A DNA stretch of 64,000 nt from Puniceibacterium sp. IMCC21224 (GCF_001038505.1 NZ_LDPY01000001.1:1736001-1800000), one strand, 5' to 3'. Positions 18,844 through 28,718 are shown, counted from the stretch's first letter. Made by a program: numbers and translations. The notes: a model not told the origin generated them from the letters alone.

Positions 18844-20304
18844 ATGACCTTTAGCCTCGCCATCGTGGGCCGCCCCAATGTGGGCAAATCCACCCTGTTC
18901 AACCGTCTTGTGGGCAAACGTCTGGCACTGGTCGATGACCAGCCCGGCGTGACACGCGACCTGCGCGAAGGTGCGGCGCGGCTGGGGGATCTGCGCTTTA
19001 CGGTGATCGACACCGCCGGGCTGGAAGAGGCCACTGACGAGTCGCTTCAGGGCCGGATGCGCAAGCTGACCGAACGGGCGGTGGATATGGCAGATATCTG
19101 CCTGTTCATGATCGACGCCCGCACCGGTGTGACGCCGATGGATGAGGTTCTGGCCGAAATCCTGCGGAAACGCGCCAAACATGTGATTCTGGCCGCGAAC
19201 AAGGGCGAAGGCTCTGCCGCCGATTCCGGTGTGATCGAAGCCTGGGGCCTGGGATTGGGCGAGCCGATCCGCCTGTCGGCCGAGCATGGTGAGGGGCTAA
19301 ATGACCTCTATGCGCTATTGATGCCGCTGGCAGACGAATACGAGGAACGCGCAGAAGAGGATGCGCCCGAGACGGATGTTGATGTCTGCGAGGATGATCC
19401 CGATGCGCCGCGCCCGATCACCAAGGCGAAGCCATTGCAGATTGCCGTGGTCGGACGCCCGAACGCGGGCAAATCGACGCTGATCAACCAGATCATGGGC
19501 GAGGAACGCCTGCTGACCGGCCCCGAGGCCGGGATCACACGCGACGCAATCTCGGTGCAGGTCGACTGGGACGATGTGCCGATGCGGATCTTTGACACCG
19601 CTGGCATGCGCAAAAAGGCCAAGATTCAGGAAAAGCTGGAAAAGCTGTCGGTGTCGGATGGGCTGCGCGCGGTGAAATTCGCCGAAGTAGTGGTGGTTCT
19701 GCTGGACGCGGCGATACCGTTTGAACAGCAGGATCTGCGGATTGCGGATCTGGCTGAACGCGAGGGCCGCGCTGTGGTGATCGCGGTCAACAAATGGGAC
19801 GTTGAAGAGGACAAGCAGGCCAAGTTGCGCGAACTGCGCGAAGAATTCACGCGGCTCTTGCCCCAGTTGCGCGGCGCGCCGCTGGTCACGGTTTCGGCCA
19901 AGACCGGCAAAGGGTTGGACCGTTTGCATACGGCAATCATGAAGGCGCAGGCCGTCTGGAACCGACGTGTGACCACAGCGCAGCTGAACCGCTGGCTGGC
20001 CGGGATGCTGGAACAGCACCCACCACCCGCGCCGCAAGGCAAACGGATCAAACTGCGCTACATGACCCAGGCCAAAACCCGCCCGCCCGGTTTCGTGGTG
20101 ATGTGTTCGCATCCCGACAAGATGCCCGACAGCTATTCGCGCTATCTTGTCAATGGCTTACGCGAAAGCTTTGACATGCCGGGGACGCCGATCCGGCTGT
20201 ACATGCGCGGTCAGTCTGACAAGAACCCCTATAAGGGACGGCGCAAGGTCAACGCCGGCGCCCTGACCAAGCATCTGGGCAAGGGGCGCCCCTCGGGCAG
20301 GTAG
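18844..20304 (+). CDS. der: Ribosome assembly GTPase Der (EngA)
   Basis: Essential GTPase with two consecutive G domains that assists 50S ribosomal subunit maturation. The 486-residue protein shows GRPNVGKS at residues 9-16 and GRPNAGKS at 204-211, DTAG motifs in both domains ([10 protein letters not shown] and [10 protein letters not shown]) and NKWD in the second domain. The first domain has NKGE where NKxD is usual, a substitution I have also seen in alphaproteobacterial Der. The C-terminal KH-like domain ends in GRRKVNAG. It lies 48 bases after bamB. Its TAG stop sits inside a GC-rich inverted repeat (20291-20311). Confidence 0.97.
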   Translation: MTFSLAIVGRPNVGKSTLFNRLVGKRLALVDDQPGVTRDLREGAARLGDLRFTVIDTAGLEEATDESLQGRMRKLTERAVDMADICLFMIDARTGVTPMDEVLAEILRKRAKHVILAANKGEGSAADSGVIEAWGLGLGEPIRLSAEHGEGLNDLYALLMPLADEYEERAEEDAPETDVDVCEDDPDAPRPITKAKPLQIAVVGRPNAGKSTLINQIMGEERLLTGPEAGITRDAISVQVDWDDVPMRIFDTAGMRKKAKIQEKLEKLSVSDGLRAVKFAEVVVVLLDAAIPFEQQDLRIADLAEREGRAVVIAVNKWDVEEDKQAKLRELREEFTRLLPQLRGAPLVTVSAKTGKGLDRLHTAIMKAQAVWNRRVTTAQLNRWLAGMLEQHPPPAPQGKRIKLRYMTQAKTRPPGFVVMCSHPDKMPDSYSRYLVNGLRESFDMPGTPIRLYMRGQSDKNPYKGRRKVNAGALTKHLGKGRPSGR

Positions 20305-20340
20305 CCCGAGGTGATCCCGCGGTGTGCGCCTGCGGCGCAC
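20291..20340 (+). terminator. Two GC-rich hairpins at the end of der
   Basis: Arms CCTCGGGC (20291-20298) and GCCCGAGG (20304-20311) enclose the last codon and stop of der. A second perfect stem, GTGCGCC/GGCGCAC with a three-base loop, lies at 20324-20340. No U-run follows either, so a Rho-independent terminator is doubtful; RNA-stabilising hairpins are equally possible. Confidence 0.45.
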
Positions 20341-20456
20341 GCAGGTTTCCGGAGTATATGGCGAGGTGAGCCCATATGTCACCCACGGCGATGGGTGTTG
20401 CGGTCAGGGCATCCCTCGGTTTGACCGCAGTTTTATCCGCAAGACCGTGGCCGGGC

Positions 20457-21158
20457 CTATTCGGTGTCGGTGCCCCGCAGTGATAGAATTGCAAGAATCC
20501 CCAAGGTTGCGAGGCCAGCCACCGCGATGTTGAGCGGCTGGCTATTGGCGACAATCACACCGACCAGAGCCCAGATCACCGTCATGCCATATTCTGGCGC
20601 ACGGTGCAGGCGGTATTGCACGACCAGGGCAACGCCTAGGCCCAGCAGCAATGCCAGCAGAGCCGCCGGGGTCTGTGTCATCAGCCCAAACCCTGCCAGC
20701 AGCAGTCCGAGGGATACCGCGCAGGCCACCGTAAGCCAGCCTGCGTAGATCGCAACCGGGAATTGCTGCCACCAGCGGTCTGTATCGCCGCATCGAAACA
20801 GCGCGAGCAAAGCGGCTGCCAGCATGATCCAGATCAACAGCGTAGCCCAGAGCGGCGACATCATGGCCACCGGCAGCCATGTTGCTCCGATCAGGAGGCT
20901 GAGCGCCAGCGGCGGACGCATGGCGGCCCAGTCAGGATCTGCAACGCGGCGCAACAGGCCAAAGCCCGTCCCCGCGATGAGCCAGGCATAAATCAGACCC
21001 CAGATTGCAAAGGCATACCCGGCTGGCTGAACCGGAGCATCAACCTGTGGGATCGGGAACTGATCGGCAGTAAATCCACGAAATCCGGGAACAAGGAGCG
21101 GCGAGGTTGCAAAAGCAATTGCAGCGATCACCGTCAAGAGCGACCAAAGACGTGCCAT
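20457..21158 (-). CDS. TspO/MBR-like tryptophan-rich membrane protein
   Basis: A 233-residue, almost entirely hydrophobic protein with about six or seven membrane segments. The block QPAGYAFAIWGLIYAWL (about residues 45-61) resembles the conserved helix-1 motif of TspO/MBR-related proteins, and Trp residues are frequent. TspO itself is shorter (about 160 residues); this longer type occurs widely in bacteria and has no firm function, with tetrapyrrole or stress signalling suggested for the family. ATG 21158 lies three bases after the serS stop, so the two genes are probably co-transcribed. Confidence 0.65.
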   Translation of the reverse strand: MARLWSLLTVIAAIAFATSPLLVPGFRGFTADQFPIPQVDAPVQPAGYAFAIWGLIYAWLIAGTGFGLLRRVADPDWAAMRPPLALSLLIGATWLPVAMMSPLWATLLIWIMLAAALLALFRCGDTDRWWQQFPVAIYAGWLTVACAVSLGLLLAGFGLMTQTPAALLALLLGLGVALVVQYRLHRAPEYGMTVIWALVGVIVANSQPLNIAVAGLATLGILAILSLRGTDTE

Positions 21159-21161
21159 GGT

Positions 21162-22454
21162 TCAGACCAATGCCCCATCCGCGTCAATTCGGGTCTTGCC
21201 GCGCAGCCAGGGGTGCAGAGCGGCGGGGAGTTCGACGGATCCGTCCTCTTGCTGACCGTTTTCCAGCACTGCGATCAGGCAGCGGCCCACCGCCAGCCCG
21301 GACCCGTTCAATGTGTGCACGAATTCGGGTTTGCCGCCATCAGCCGGCTTGAACCGGGCATTCATTCTGCGGGCCTGAAAATCGCCACAGACCGAGCAGG
21401 AGCTGATCTCGCGGTAGGTGTTCTGGCCGGGCAGCCAGACCTCGATGTCGTGGGTGCGTCGTGCGCCGAATCCGATATCGCCGGTGCACAGTGTGACGGT
21501 GCGATAGGGCAGCTCTAGTCGTTCCAGGATGCCTTCGGCGCATTTTGTCATTCGGTCGAGTTCGGCGCGGCTGTGCTCGGGCTCGGTGATCGAGACCATC
21601 TCGACCTTTTCGAACTGGTGCTGGCGCAGCATGCCCGCAGTGTCGCGCCCGGCGCTGCCCGCCTCGGAGCGAAAGCACTGGCTGTGCGCGACGTAGCGGC
21701 GTGGCAGGTCATCGTGGTCGATTGTCAGACCATTGACGATATTGGTCAGCGTCACCTCAGCCGTAGGGATAAGCCACCAGCCGTTGGTGGTCTGGTAGCT
21801 GTCTTCACCGAACTTTGGCAATTGCCCGGTGCCCTGCATCATCTCGCCGCGCACCAGAACTGGTGTCCATGTCTCGGTCAGGGCGTTCTCCTCGACATGG
21901 GTGTCGAGCATGAATTGCGCCAGTGCACGGTGCACACGGGCGACGGCCCCGGAGAGCACGACAAAGCGTGCACCTGACAGCTTGGCGGCGGTGGTGAAAT
22001 CCATTCCGGGCAACACGCCCTTGATTTCAAAGTGCTCTTTGGGCGCAAAGTCGAAGGCGCGCGGCGTGCCCCAGCGGTGCGCCTCGACATTGTCGGCCTC
22101 GTCAGCGCCATCGGGGGTATCGTCATATGGCAGATTGGGGATACCCATGAGCAGGGTGGTCAATTCCTCGTTCAGCTCTTTGGCGCGGGCCTGCATCGTG
22201 GCCACTTCGGACTTCTTGTCAGCGACAAGACTGCGCAGGCGGGCGAACTCTTGTTCGTCTCCGCTGGCTTTGGCGCGGCCAACATCCTTGGAGGCGGCGT
22301 TTTGCGCCGCCTGCGCGGTTTCAGCGGCATGGATGGCTGCGCGCCGTGCCTCGTCCAAGGCCACGATCTGTGCCGACACAGGGGCGGTCCCACGGCGGGA
22401 GAGGGCTGCGTCAAAGGCGGCCGGTGTCTCGCGAATCGTGCGGATGTCATGCAT
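21162..22454 (-). CDS. serS: Seryl-tRNA synthetase
   Basis: Class II synthetase charging tRNA-Ser (and initiating selenocysteinyl-tRNA synthesis where present). The 430-residue length is normal. The N-terminal coiled-coil arm (about residues 30-105) is rich in Ala/Lys/Glu. The catalytic part shows the motif 2 region [19 protein letters not shown] with the HQFEKVEM stretch, and motif 3 near the C-terminus ([20 protein letters not shown]). ATG 22454 gives the family N-terminus. It precedes the TspO-like gene. Confidence 0.97.
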   Translation of the reverse strand: MHDIRTIRETPAAFDAALSRRGTAPVSAQIVALDEARRAAIHAAETAQAAQNAASKDVGRAKASGDEQEFARLRSLVADKKSEVATMQARAKELNEELTTLLMGIPNLPYDDTPDGADEADNVEAHRWGTPRAFDFAPKEHFEIKGVLPGMDFTTAAKLSGARFVVLSGAVARVHRALAQFMLDTHVEENALTETWTPVLVRGEMMQGTGQLPKFGEDSYQTTNGWWLIPTAEVTLTNIVNGLTIDHDDLPRRYVAHSQCFRSEAGSAGRDTAGMLRQHQFEKVEMVSITEPEHSRAELDRMTKCAEGILERLELPYRTVTLCTGDIGFGARRTHDIEVWLPGQNTYREISSCSVCGDFQARRMNARFKPADGGKPEFVHTLNGSGLAVGRCLIAVLENGQQEDGSVELPAALHPWLRGKTRIDADGALV

Positions 22455-22600
22455 GGGTCAGGCTCCTGCGGGTTGGTTGCGGTCGCGGTATGCCCTGATT
22501 TGGGGGCAATTTGAAGAGGGCTGAGTTAGGTTGGCGACGCGCGCGAGGCGATTTCATGTTGTGATGCGCCAGTCGGCAGTGTGCGCTCGAATCATATTGA

Positions 22601-22632
22601 AATGGCCCGGCGGGTGATCCCACCGGGCCATT
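22601..22632 (-). terminator. Terminator hairpin behind the pqi-type operon
   Basis: AATGGCCCGG (22601-22610) pairs with CCGGGCCATT (22623-22632), with an inner GGG/CCC pair around a TGAT loop. On the minus strand it follows the PqiC-like stop by about 40 bases and runs into TTTCAATATG, a weak U tract. It is well placed to end the four-gene operon. Confidence 0.75.
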
Positions 22633-22673
22633 GACTGTATTGCCAGCACCCCGGAGGGTTGGCTGCCCGTGGT

Positions 22674-23243
22674 TCAGCGCAGCGCCTTGCGGGCGATCTC
22701 TTCGGCGAGCGCCAGGCTGGCTGCGCCACGGGCGGCAGCGATCTGCGCAGGGGTGGCATTTTCGGGCAGAGGTACGGCGATCGAAAATTGGCCTGAAGGT
22801 TCGCGGCCGTCATCCTCGGGGGCGACAAAATACTGACCTGCGATCCGGAAGGTGCCGCTGGCCGTGGCCAACATCTCTTCGAGGCGCACGTCCACCTTGG
22901 CGGCGGCGTAGCTGCGGAACGGCCAGGGTGCGGGTGCCACGGTTGCGCCGGTGATGTTCGTCAGATCCCGCGCCAGTTGCAATGTCAGCGCCCGCGCCGG
23001 ATCGTCAGCCCAGAGCCCGCCAAGTTCGCTGATCGCGCCATCGGCGGACTGCACAAAGATCGCCTGATCAGCGGCATAGCTGGGCAACGTCACCTCGACC
23101 ACCTCAAGGCTTTGATAGCGCGATGAGATCCGCGCCGAGGGTTCGACTGGCGGCGTGGCATAGCGGGTGTCATTCCCCGAGCAGGCCGAAACCGACAGCA
23201 GGACTAGGCCCATAAGGGACGAGGAAAAAGCGTTCATGGTCAT
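22674..23243 (-). CDS. PqiC-like ABC-type transport auxiliary lipoprotein
   Basis: A 189-residue lipoprotein of the PqiC/DUF330 family. The signal peptide ends in LSVSAC with Cys at residue 21 of the 23243 start. The mature domain shows the family pattern: a conserved start (SSRYQSLEVVEVTLPSYA), the block ADDPARALTLQLARDL, and FRIAGQYFV. In E. coli PqiC forms an outer-membrane ring that docks the PqiB needle. ATG 23243 lies four bases after the MCE stop; ATG 23237 is an alternative two codons on. It is last in the operon and is followed by a terminator hairpin. Confidence 0.85.
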   Translation of the reverse strand: MTMNAFSSSLMGLVLLSVSACSGNDTRYATPPVEPSARISSRYQSLEVVEVTLPSYAADQAIFVQSADGAISELGGLWADDPARALTLQLARDLTNITGATVAPAPWPFRSYAAAKVDVRLEEMLATASGTFRIAGQYFVAPEDDGREPSGQFSIAVPLPENATPAQIAAARGAASLALAEEIARKALR

Positions 23244-23247
23244 GGTT

Positions 23248-26052
23248 TTATCGTCCCAATAGCAGCGAATTCGGATTGCGTTCGATGGTGCGGGCCAGCT
23301 TTTCGATCGCCGAGGCGGCGGATTGAATCTGGCGGATCGCACCGCGGGTTTCGCGGGAAAAGGTGGAATTGTCAGCATAGGCAGACAGCGTGACCCCCGC
23401 CTGATTGGCAACATTGCGCAACTCTGTGGCCAGACGCGGCAGGCTGCTCGACGCCTCGGCAATGGCGTCGGCGGCCGAGCGTGCCGAGGCCAGCGTCGCG
23501 TTCGCGTTGTCGATCAGCCCACCGTTCTGTAGTTCGTTCAACGTCTGTTGCACCGCATCCAGCGCTGCGTTCAACTCGCCGGGCAGGGCGCGGGTGCTGT
23601 CCTGATCGATCAGCGCATTTGCGGCCTCAAGCAAGTTAGTCGCCCGTTCGGCCAATGCATCCAGTGGGATGTCATTGGCGTTTGACACAATGCTGCGCGC
23701 CTCTTCGACCAGCTGTGGCAGATCCTCCGCAGCCGCTGCCACATCGTCGATTGCGGCGGTCAGCTTGCCCACCACATTTTGCGTCTCAAGATCGTCAAGC
23801 ATACGGTTGACCGACGTCGTCGTGTCGAGCAGCGAGGTGACCACTTCGGTCGCGCGGGCGGGCAGGGCCTGCATGTCCGCGCCTTCGGTGATTTGGCGAA
23901 CTGACGCCAGCAACCCACGCAATTCACCCGGTACCGCCTGCACTTCGGCACTGGCGATCAGGGTCTGCACCTGCGCGAGCACATCCGACACCGTTTGCGT
24001 AAGATCTGCCAGCGGCACCGCTTCTGCCTTGGCCAGCACAGCGCGCAGATCGGCCAGCAGATCAGGCAGCGCATCCGTGGCGGCGTTGACGCTGTCGATG
24101 GTGTCAGTCAGCTTGCCCGTCGCATTCTGCGTCTCAAGGTCTGTCAGCATCCGGTTGATCGTGGCCGAGCTGTCCTGAAGCCCGGCGACCAGTGCGGTCG
24201 CCTGATCCGGCAGACCCTGCACCGCCGGGTTTTCGGTGATGTCACGTACAGACGACAGGATGCCGCGCAACTCAACCGGCAGACCCTGAATGTCGTCACT
24301 GGCCAACAGGGCGTCAGCGGTGGCCAGAAGATCGGAGACGGATTGCGACAGTGCCTCAAGCGGAACCGCCTGCACATTGGCCAGCACGCCGCGTATATCA
24401 GCCATCAGATCGGGCAGAGCTTCGGTTGCGGTGCCGACGTTTTCGATGACGTCGGTCAGCTTGCCTGGGGCGTCCTGCGCCTCTAGATCCGCCATCACGC
24501 GGTTGAGCGTGGCGCTCGTGGTCTGAAGATCGGCCAGCAATGTACCGACCTGATCGGGAATCGTCTGGATTGCCGGGCTCTCTGCCACGCCACGCACGGC
24601 GGCCAGAAGGCCGGTCAGCTCGGCGGGGGCCTTTTGCAGCTCCTCACTGCCGATAAGGGTTGAGGCGTTGTCAAGGAAGCCGGTGATCGACTGCATGACC
24701 TCTTCGATTGGCAGGTCGCTGACACGTTGCAACGCGCCCTGCGCCGTGGCACCGACATCGGTTACCCGCGCGGCAGAGGTGGGAAAGCGTGTCAGCGGTT
24801 CGGCATCGCGGTCAAGCGTGGCCTCGGGGGCGCCCGGCACCATTGCCAGCTCCACCTTGAGCCCGCCGGTAAAGATCGACGCATTGATCAGACGGGCGCG
24901 CAGCCCCTCGGCTATGCGGGTGTCGAGATAGGTCAGCAGCGTGGCCTCGTCTGCGTCTTCGCCCAGTCCGATGCGCGCGGGGTTGAGCTGCACAGACGCA
25001 ATCAGACGCACCTCATTGTCGCCGAACCGGTCGCGGTCCACCAGACCGTTGATGCTGGTCACCTGACCGATCCGTAGGCCACCCAGTTCAACCGCAGCGC
25101 CCGCAGCGAGACCGGCAAGGTTCTCTTCAAACACCATGGTCATATCGACAGACGTTCCGGCATCACCCTGCGACAGGAAATCGTCGCGCGCCGCGTCTTC
25201 GTTGGCAAAAAGATCGTAAGTCGCGCCATCTTCAAGCGGCACACCGCCCGAACCGATGGTGTCAAACGTCACACCGCCACCGATCAGCGAAGCCAGCGAG
25301 GTAAAATTCAACTGCGCCCCGGACGCGCCAAGCGAAAAGCTGAACCCGGAAATGTCCCAGAACCGGGTCGAGCTGGTGACAAAGGCCGCGTGCGGCTCGT
25401 AGATCACTGCAGGGGCGGTAACGCCCGAACCATCCTGGTTGACGGTGGAATATCCGACGACGCCAACCTCAACGCCTTTGTACAGGATCTGGGTTCCGGC
25501 TGACGGCAAGCCATCGCTGGATTTAAGGGTAAAGGACACGCCGTCCTTGTCGACCGGCAGCAGTGGCGCTTCGGTCAGACCTTCGAATTCGCCGTGCAGA
25601 CCACCTGCAATCTCGTCCCACGCGCCCTGCACATAGACCCCGGACAGCACGGTATCGAGGCCAGAGACCCCGCGCGCGCTCACTTCGGGGCGAACAACCC
25701 AGAACCGCGCGCTTTCGTCGATATAATCCGCCAGATCCTTGCGCACCCGGACCGATACAATCACCTCATCCAGATCAGGACCAAATCCAACCTCTTCGAC
25801 CGTGCCGACAGCGATGTCGCGATAGCGCAACTGTGTCTCGTCGGCCTTGATGCCCGCGGCATTCTGGAACCGGATTTCGATCACCGGACCTTGGGCGTCA
25901 TAGGTCCGCCATGCGGCCCCCAATGCGACGGCAAGTGCTGCGACCGGGATAATCCAGACGATGGAAGCCATGTCCCAGAGCGATTTTCTGGCAGGTTTGA
26001 TCGGCACGTCGCCCGGTACCGGCGATTGTAGATTGTCAGGCGTTTCGGACAC
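23248..26052 (-). CDS. MCE-domain intermembrane transport protein (PqiB-like) with long tandem repeats
   Basis: A 934-residue PqiB-type protein thought to form a tube for lipid passage between the inner and outer membranes. After a single membrane segment (about residues 27-48) come three MCE domains (about 52-430; for example ILYKGVEVGVVG and LGGLRIGQVTSI). From residue 448 three repeats of exactly 116 residues follow (448-563, 564-679, 680-795) and a partial fourth to about 840, then a helical C-terminus. E. coli PqiB is about 546 residues, so this needle region is far longer. The start is GTG 26052 with AAGGAAA seven bases upstream; it shares one base with the preceding stop (TAGTG). Confidence 0.9.
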   Translation of the reverse strand: MSETPDNLQSPVPGDVPIKPARKSLWDMASIVWIIPVAALAVALGAAWRTYDAQGPVIEIRFQNAAGIKADETQLRYRDIAVGTVEEVGFGPDLDEVIVSVRVRKDLADYIDESARFWVVRPEVSARGVSGLDTVLSGVYVQGAWDEIAGGLHGEFEGLTEAPLLPVDKDGVSFTLKSSDGLPSAGTQILYKGVEVGVVGYSTVNQDGSGVTAPAVIYEPHAAFVTSSTRFWDISGFSFSLGASGAQLNFTSLASLIGGGVTFDTIGSGGVPLEDGATYDLFANEDAARDDFLSQGDAGTSVDMTMVFEENLAGLAAGAAVELGGLRIGQVTSINGLVDRDRFGDNEVRLIASVQLNPARIGLGEDADEATLLTYLDTRIAEGLRARLINASIFTGGLKVELAMVPGAPEATLDRDAEPLTRFPTSAARVTDVGATAQGALQRVSDLPIEEVMQSITGFLDNASTLIGSEELQKAPAELTGLLAAVRGVAESPAIQTIPDQVGTLLADLQTTSATLNRVMADLEAQDAPGKLTDVIENVGTATEALPDLMADIRGVLANVQAVPLEALSQSVSDLLATADALLASDDIQGLPVELRGILSSVRDITENPAVQGLPDQATALVAGLQDSSATINRMLTDLETQNATGKLTDTIDSVNAATDALPDLLADLRAVLAKAEAVPLADLTQTVSDVLAQVQTLIASAEVQAVPGELRGLLASVRQITEGADMQALPARATEVVTSLLDTTTSVNRMLDDLETQNVVGKLTAAIDDVAAAAEDLPQLVEEARSIVSNANDIPLDALAERATNLLEAANALIDQDSTRALPGELNAALDAVQQTLNELQNGGLIDNANATLASARSAADAIAEASSSLPRLATELRNVANQAGVTLSAYADNSTFSRETRGAIRQIQSAASAIEKLARTIERNPNSLLLGR
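23668..24711 (-). repeat. Three 348-bp in-frame tandem repeats in the MCE gene
   Basis: Units cover 24364-24711, 24016-24363 and 23668-24015 and encode 116 residues each, with a partial fourth unit from 23667 to about 23520. Recurring elements are PLxxLxQxVSDxL, ELRGxLxSVR, xLPDQAT, SATxNRMLxDLExQN, and GKLTDxI. The units keep length exactly while the sequence has diverged, so they are old duplications under structural constraint. Confidence 0.85.
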
Positions 26053-26687
26053 TATAATTTCCTTTGCGGCGCATCTTCGTCCCAGAACATGCGTGAATCG
26101 AAGGACTGCGCGGACAGCATGGTGCAAACCACCGACAGCGCGAATGTGAGAGCGGCGGGGCCGGGGTGGATTGACGCCACCACGGACAATTGAACCAGCG
26201 AGCTGAGGATCGCCACCACGAAGACGTCGATCATTGACCAACGTCCGATAAATTCAACCATTTCATAGACGTGGTGCCTGCGCCCGGACGACAGGTTGGA
26301 CCCGCGATGAACCGACAGGGCGAGATAAGCAATCGCAAGGAATTTTCCCATCGGGATCAGCACTGATGCGACCAGAATAATCACCGCCACACCGACCGCG
26401 CCATGGTGCAGCAAGTCGACCGCGCCACCAACAATCGTGCTTTTTGAGGTGTCCAGCAGTGTCTGTGTGACCAGCATCGGGTAAATATTGGCGGGAATGT
26501 AGCAGATTAGCCCGGCAATCCATAGCGCCCAGACCCGGCCTAGACTGCCGGTGTCGCGCGACTGCAGTCGCGCACCACAGCGCCCGCATTCCGTGGTGCC
26601 CATTGGCCAGACCCGTGCGCAGCGGCGACAGGCCACCAACCCCGCCTCGCGGGCGGTCAAGATTCGTCTGTTTCCAGTGATTTCCAT
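26052..26687 (-). CDS. PqiA-domain membrane protein (second half)
   Basis: A 211-residue inner-membrane protein of the PqiA (paraquat-inducible protein A) family. Residues 19-40 hold a CRRC...CGRC zinc-ribbon-like pair, followed by four membrane segments with the family motif ICYIPANIYPML. In E. coli a single PqiA contains two such halves; here the halves are separate genes. ATG 26687 lies inside the 3' end of the first half (31-base overlap), and the stop shares one base with the GTG of the MCE gene. It presumably acts with the PqiB-like needle in lipid trafficking. Confidence 0.9.
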   Translation of the reverse strand: MEITGNRRILTAREAGLVACRRCARVWPMGTTECGRCGARLQSRDTGSLGRVWALWIAGLICYIPANIYPMLVTQTLLDTSKSTIVGGAVDLLHHGAVGVAVIILVASVLIPMGKFLAIAYLALSVHRGSNLSSGRRHHVYEMVEFIGRWSMIDVFVVAILSSLVQLSVVASIHPGPAALTFALSVVCTMLSAQSFDSRMFWDEDAPQRKL

Positions 26688-27286
26688 ACTGACCAGTTAC
26701 ATAGATACATGTCGTTGAAAAGGACGATGACCACGAGCGCGCTGAACATCCAGAAGGCGGGTCCAAAGCCAATGCTGGCCAGCGACGCCACCTTGACCAG
26801 GGCCACGGCGCAGCCGATGGCAAAAATCTCGGCCATGGCCCAGGGTTTCAGTTCCTGGGACAGTCGAAAGGCGTGGCGCGCATGGGCATAGGGCGGAAGG
26901 TTCATCACAATTGGTGTCAGCACATACAGCACCAAAACCATGCGCAACAGTGGGATCAATACGATCATCGCGGCAGTGGCCAACGACAGCAACAGCAAAG
27001 CGCCACTGCCAAAGCTTGATGCGGTGTCCATGATCGAAGCCTGGTTGGCGAAACCCTGAACGTGGATGGTCAGAAACGGAAAAAACAGCGCCGAAATGAC
27101 CAAAATCAGTACCGTCAACGTCAGTGCGATGATTCTGAGCCCGGCCTTGCGCCGTGGCGCGATCAATACCGTGTGGCAGCGTTCGCAGACCGCACGTTCC
27201 CCGATCTCAGGCATCCGCGCGGTATACAGCGCATCGCATTGCGGGCAAGCGATCAGGTCTTCCAGCGCCAGATCGCTATGCGTCAT
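26657..27286 (-). CDS. PqiA-domain membrane protein (first half)
   Basis: A 209-residue PqiA-family protein beginning with a CPQC...CERC zinc-ribbon-like pair (about residues 14-38) and then four membrane segments, including FFPFLTIHVQGF. It is the first gene of the operon PqiA-PqiA-PqiB/MCE-PqiC, which is complete here. ATG 27286 has AGGA five bases upstream; GTG 27319 (eleven residues longer, also with AGGA) is a serious alternative. A fused PqiA would be about 415 residues, matching the sum of the two genes. Confidence 0.88.
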   Translation of the reverse strand: MTHSDLALEDLIACPQCDALYTARMPEIGERAVCERCHTVLIAPRRKAGLRIIALTLTVLILVISALFFPFLTIHVQGFANQASIMDTASSFGSGALLLLSLATAAMIVLIPLLRMVLVLYVLTPIVMNLPPYAHARHAFRLSQELKPWAMAEIFAIGCAVALVKVASLASIGFGPAFWMFSALVVIVLFNDMYLCNWSVWKSLETDES

Positions 27287-27319
27287 TCCAATCCTGTCCT
27301 GCACGGTTGCGTTGTTCAC

Positions 27320-27668
27320 GATATCCTGATGCCTGCCTTTGGCCCCAATTCTGGGCGCCCATTTCAGACGGCCTCTGCCTTGATACCGTGTCGAAAGCCA
27401 AAGGAAAACGCTTATCTATCGTATGTGCGCACCGGTCGGCGTTACCCTACGTTGCGCCGCATCATTCGGTCGGTCCTGATCCGACGCATCGTTCCAGCGA
27501 ATATCTGCATCGCGGCGGGTGGTCAGACAGTCGCCAGGCAAAGATCTATCAGCGATTGCAGCGGCGTTGCCCCTACAGCGGCAAAGTCAGTGGCATTGGC
27601 GCGATCCTGCCGGTTGCGGTCGGACCTGATTGCGCTAACGTGCGCCGGACCGGACAGGAGGGATCAAG
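27320..27668. other. Divergent intergenic region, nothing recognised
   Basis: About 350 bases separate the divergent pqi-type operon and the Gfo/Idh/MocA gene. I see no gene with family resemblance, no tRNA and no strong inverted repeat. A possible plus-strand promoter, TTGCGG and TAACGT 16 bases apart, lies about 30 bases before the oxidoreductase; support is weak. Confidence 0.4.
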
Positions 27669-28637
27669 ATGTCGGATCATATACGCTGGGGAATTCTGGG
27701 CGCTTCCAAGTTTGCGCGTGAAAAAATGGGGCCCGCGCTCCATCTGGCGTGCGGTGGAGCGCTGGAGGCGCTGGCGACGTCGGAGCCGGCCAAGGCGGCG
27801 CCGTTTGCGGATTTTGCGCCGGGGCTACGGGTGCATAACGACTATGATGCGCTGCTGGCGGATTCCGGGATTGATGCGATCTATATTCCGCTGCCCAATC
27901 ATCTGCACGTGCCCTGGATCAAAAAGGCCGTGGCAGCCGGCAAACACGTGCTGTGCGAAAAGCCGATCGCCATGCAAGCGCCCGAGATCGACGAACTGAT
28001 TGCCCTGCGCGACAGCAGCGGCCTGTTGGTGGCCGAAGCGTTTATGATTGTGCATCACCCACAATGGCAGACCGCGCGGCAGATGTATCGCGACGGCGCA
28101 ATTGGACGGCTGATCGGAGTGGATGCCAGCTTTTCCTTTTCCAACGTTGACCCTGCCAACATCCGCAATCAGGCCGAAACCGGCGGCGGTGGGTTGCGGG
28201 ATATCGGGGTCTATATCTTTGGCGCCACCCGGTTTGTCACCGATGAAGAGCCGCAAGAAATTCTGAGCACCGATGTTGAATGGACAAACGGCGTGGACAC
28301 GCGGGCGCATCTGACTGCGCGTTTCCCATCATTCCATTACACCGGGATGGTGTCGACCCGCATGGCGCCGCGTCAAGAGGTGGTATTCCACGGCGATGTA
28401 GGGGTGATGCGGCTGACCACGCCGTTCAATGCGCAGGCGTATGGTATGGCGCAGATCGTGCTTGAGGCACCGGGGTTTCGCACCGAAACTCTCCGCTTTC
28501 CATCGGACAACCAATATGTGCATCAGGTCGAGGCGTTCAATCGTTCGGTGCGCCGCAAGGAGACCTATCCCTGCCCGCTGGAGTTTTCGCGTGGGACGCA
28601 GGCGATGATGGATATGGTGTTCGATCACGCGAAATAG
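27669..28637 (+). CDS. Gfo/Idh/MocA-family NAD(P)-dependent oxidoreductase
   Basis: A 322-residue sugar or inositol-type dehydrogenase. The N-terminal Rossmann fold has GILGASKFA (residues 8-16) in the position of GxGxxA, and the family signature EKPIA around residue 98 supplies the catalytic Lys. The C-terminal alpha/beta domain holds GGGGLRDIGVY (substrate-binding region with Asp). The substrate cannot be named. ATG 27669 has a strong AGGAGGGA ribosome-binding site. No sugar-transport genes flank it; it is convergent with phaZ across a bidirectional terminator. Confidence 0.9.
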   Translation: MSDHIRWGILGASKFAREKMGPALHLACGGALEALATSEPAKAAPFADFAPGLRVHNDYDALLADSGIDAIYIPLPNHLHVPWIKKAVAAGKHVLCEKPIAMQAPEIDELIALRDSSGLLVAEAFMIVHHPQWQTARQMYRDGAIGRLIGVDASFSFSNVDPANIRNQAETGGGGLRDIGVYIFGATRFVTDEEPQEILSTDVEWTNGVDTRAHLTARFPSFHYTGMVSTRMAPRQEVVFHGDVGVMRLTTPFNAQAYGMAQIVLEAPGFRTETLRFPSDNQYVHQVEAFNRSVRRKETYPCPLEFSRGTQAMMDMVFDHAK

Positions 28638-28660
28638 GGCGGCGACTGGCCCGATCGACA

Positions 28661-28700
28661 AAAAATGGCGACGCGGGAAAATCCTGCGCCGCCATTTTTA
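28661..28700. terminator. Bidirectional terminator between the Gfo/Idh/MocA gene and phaZ
   Basis: AAAAATGGCG and CGCCATTTTT flank a GC-rich stem (GCG/CGC pairs with small bulges) around a GAAAAT loop. A-run on one side and T-run on the other let it work for both convergent genes. Confidence 0.85.
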
Positions 28701-28718
28701 TGCATTGTATCGCCAGCT

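Noticed and set aside
23668..24711. Regularly spaced similar segments that could be mistaken for a CRISPR array or DNA satellite.
   Set aside because: The period is 348 bp, in frame, and preserved at protein level with diverged DNA. They are protein repeats in the MCE gene.
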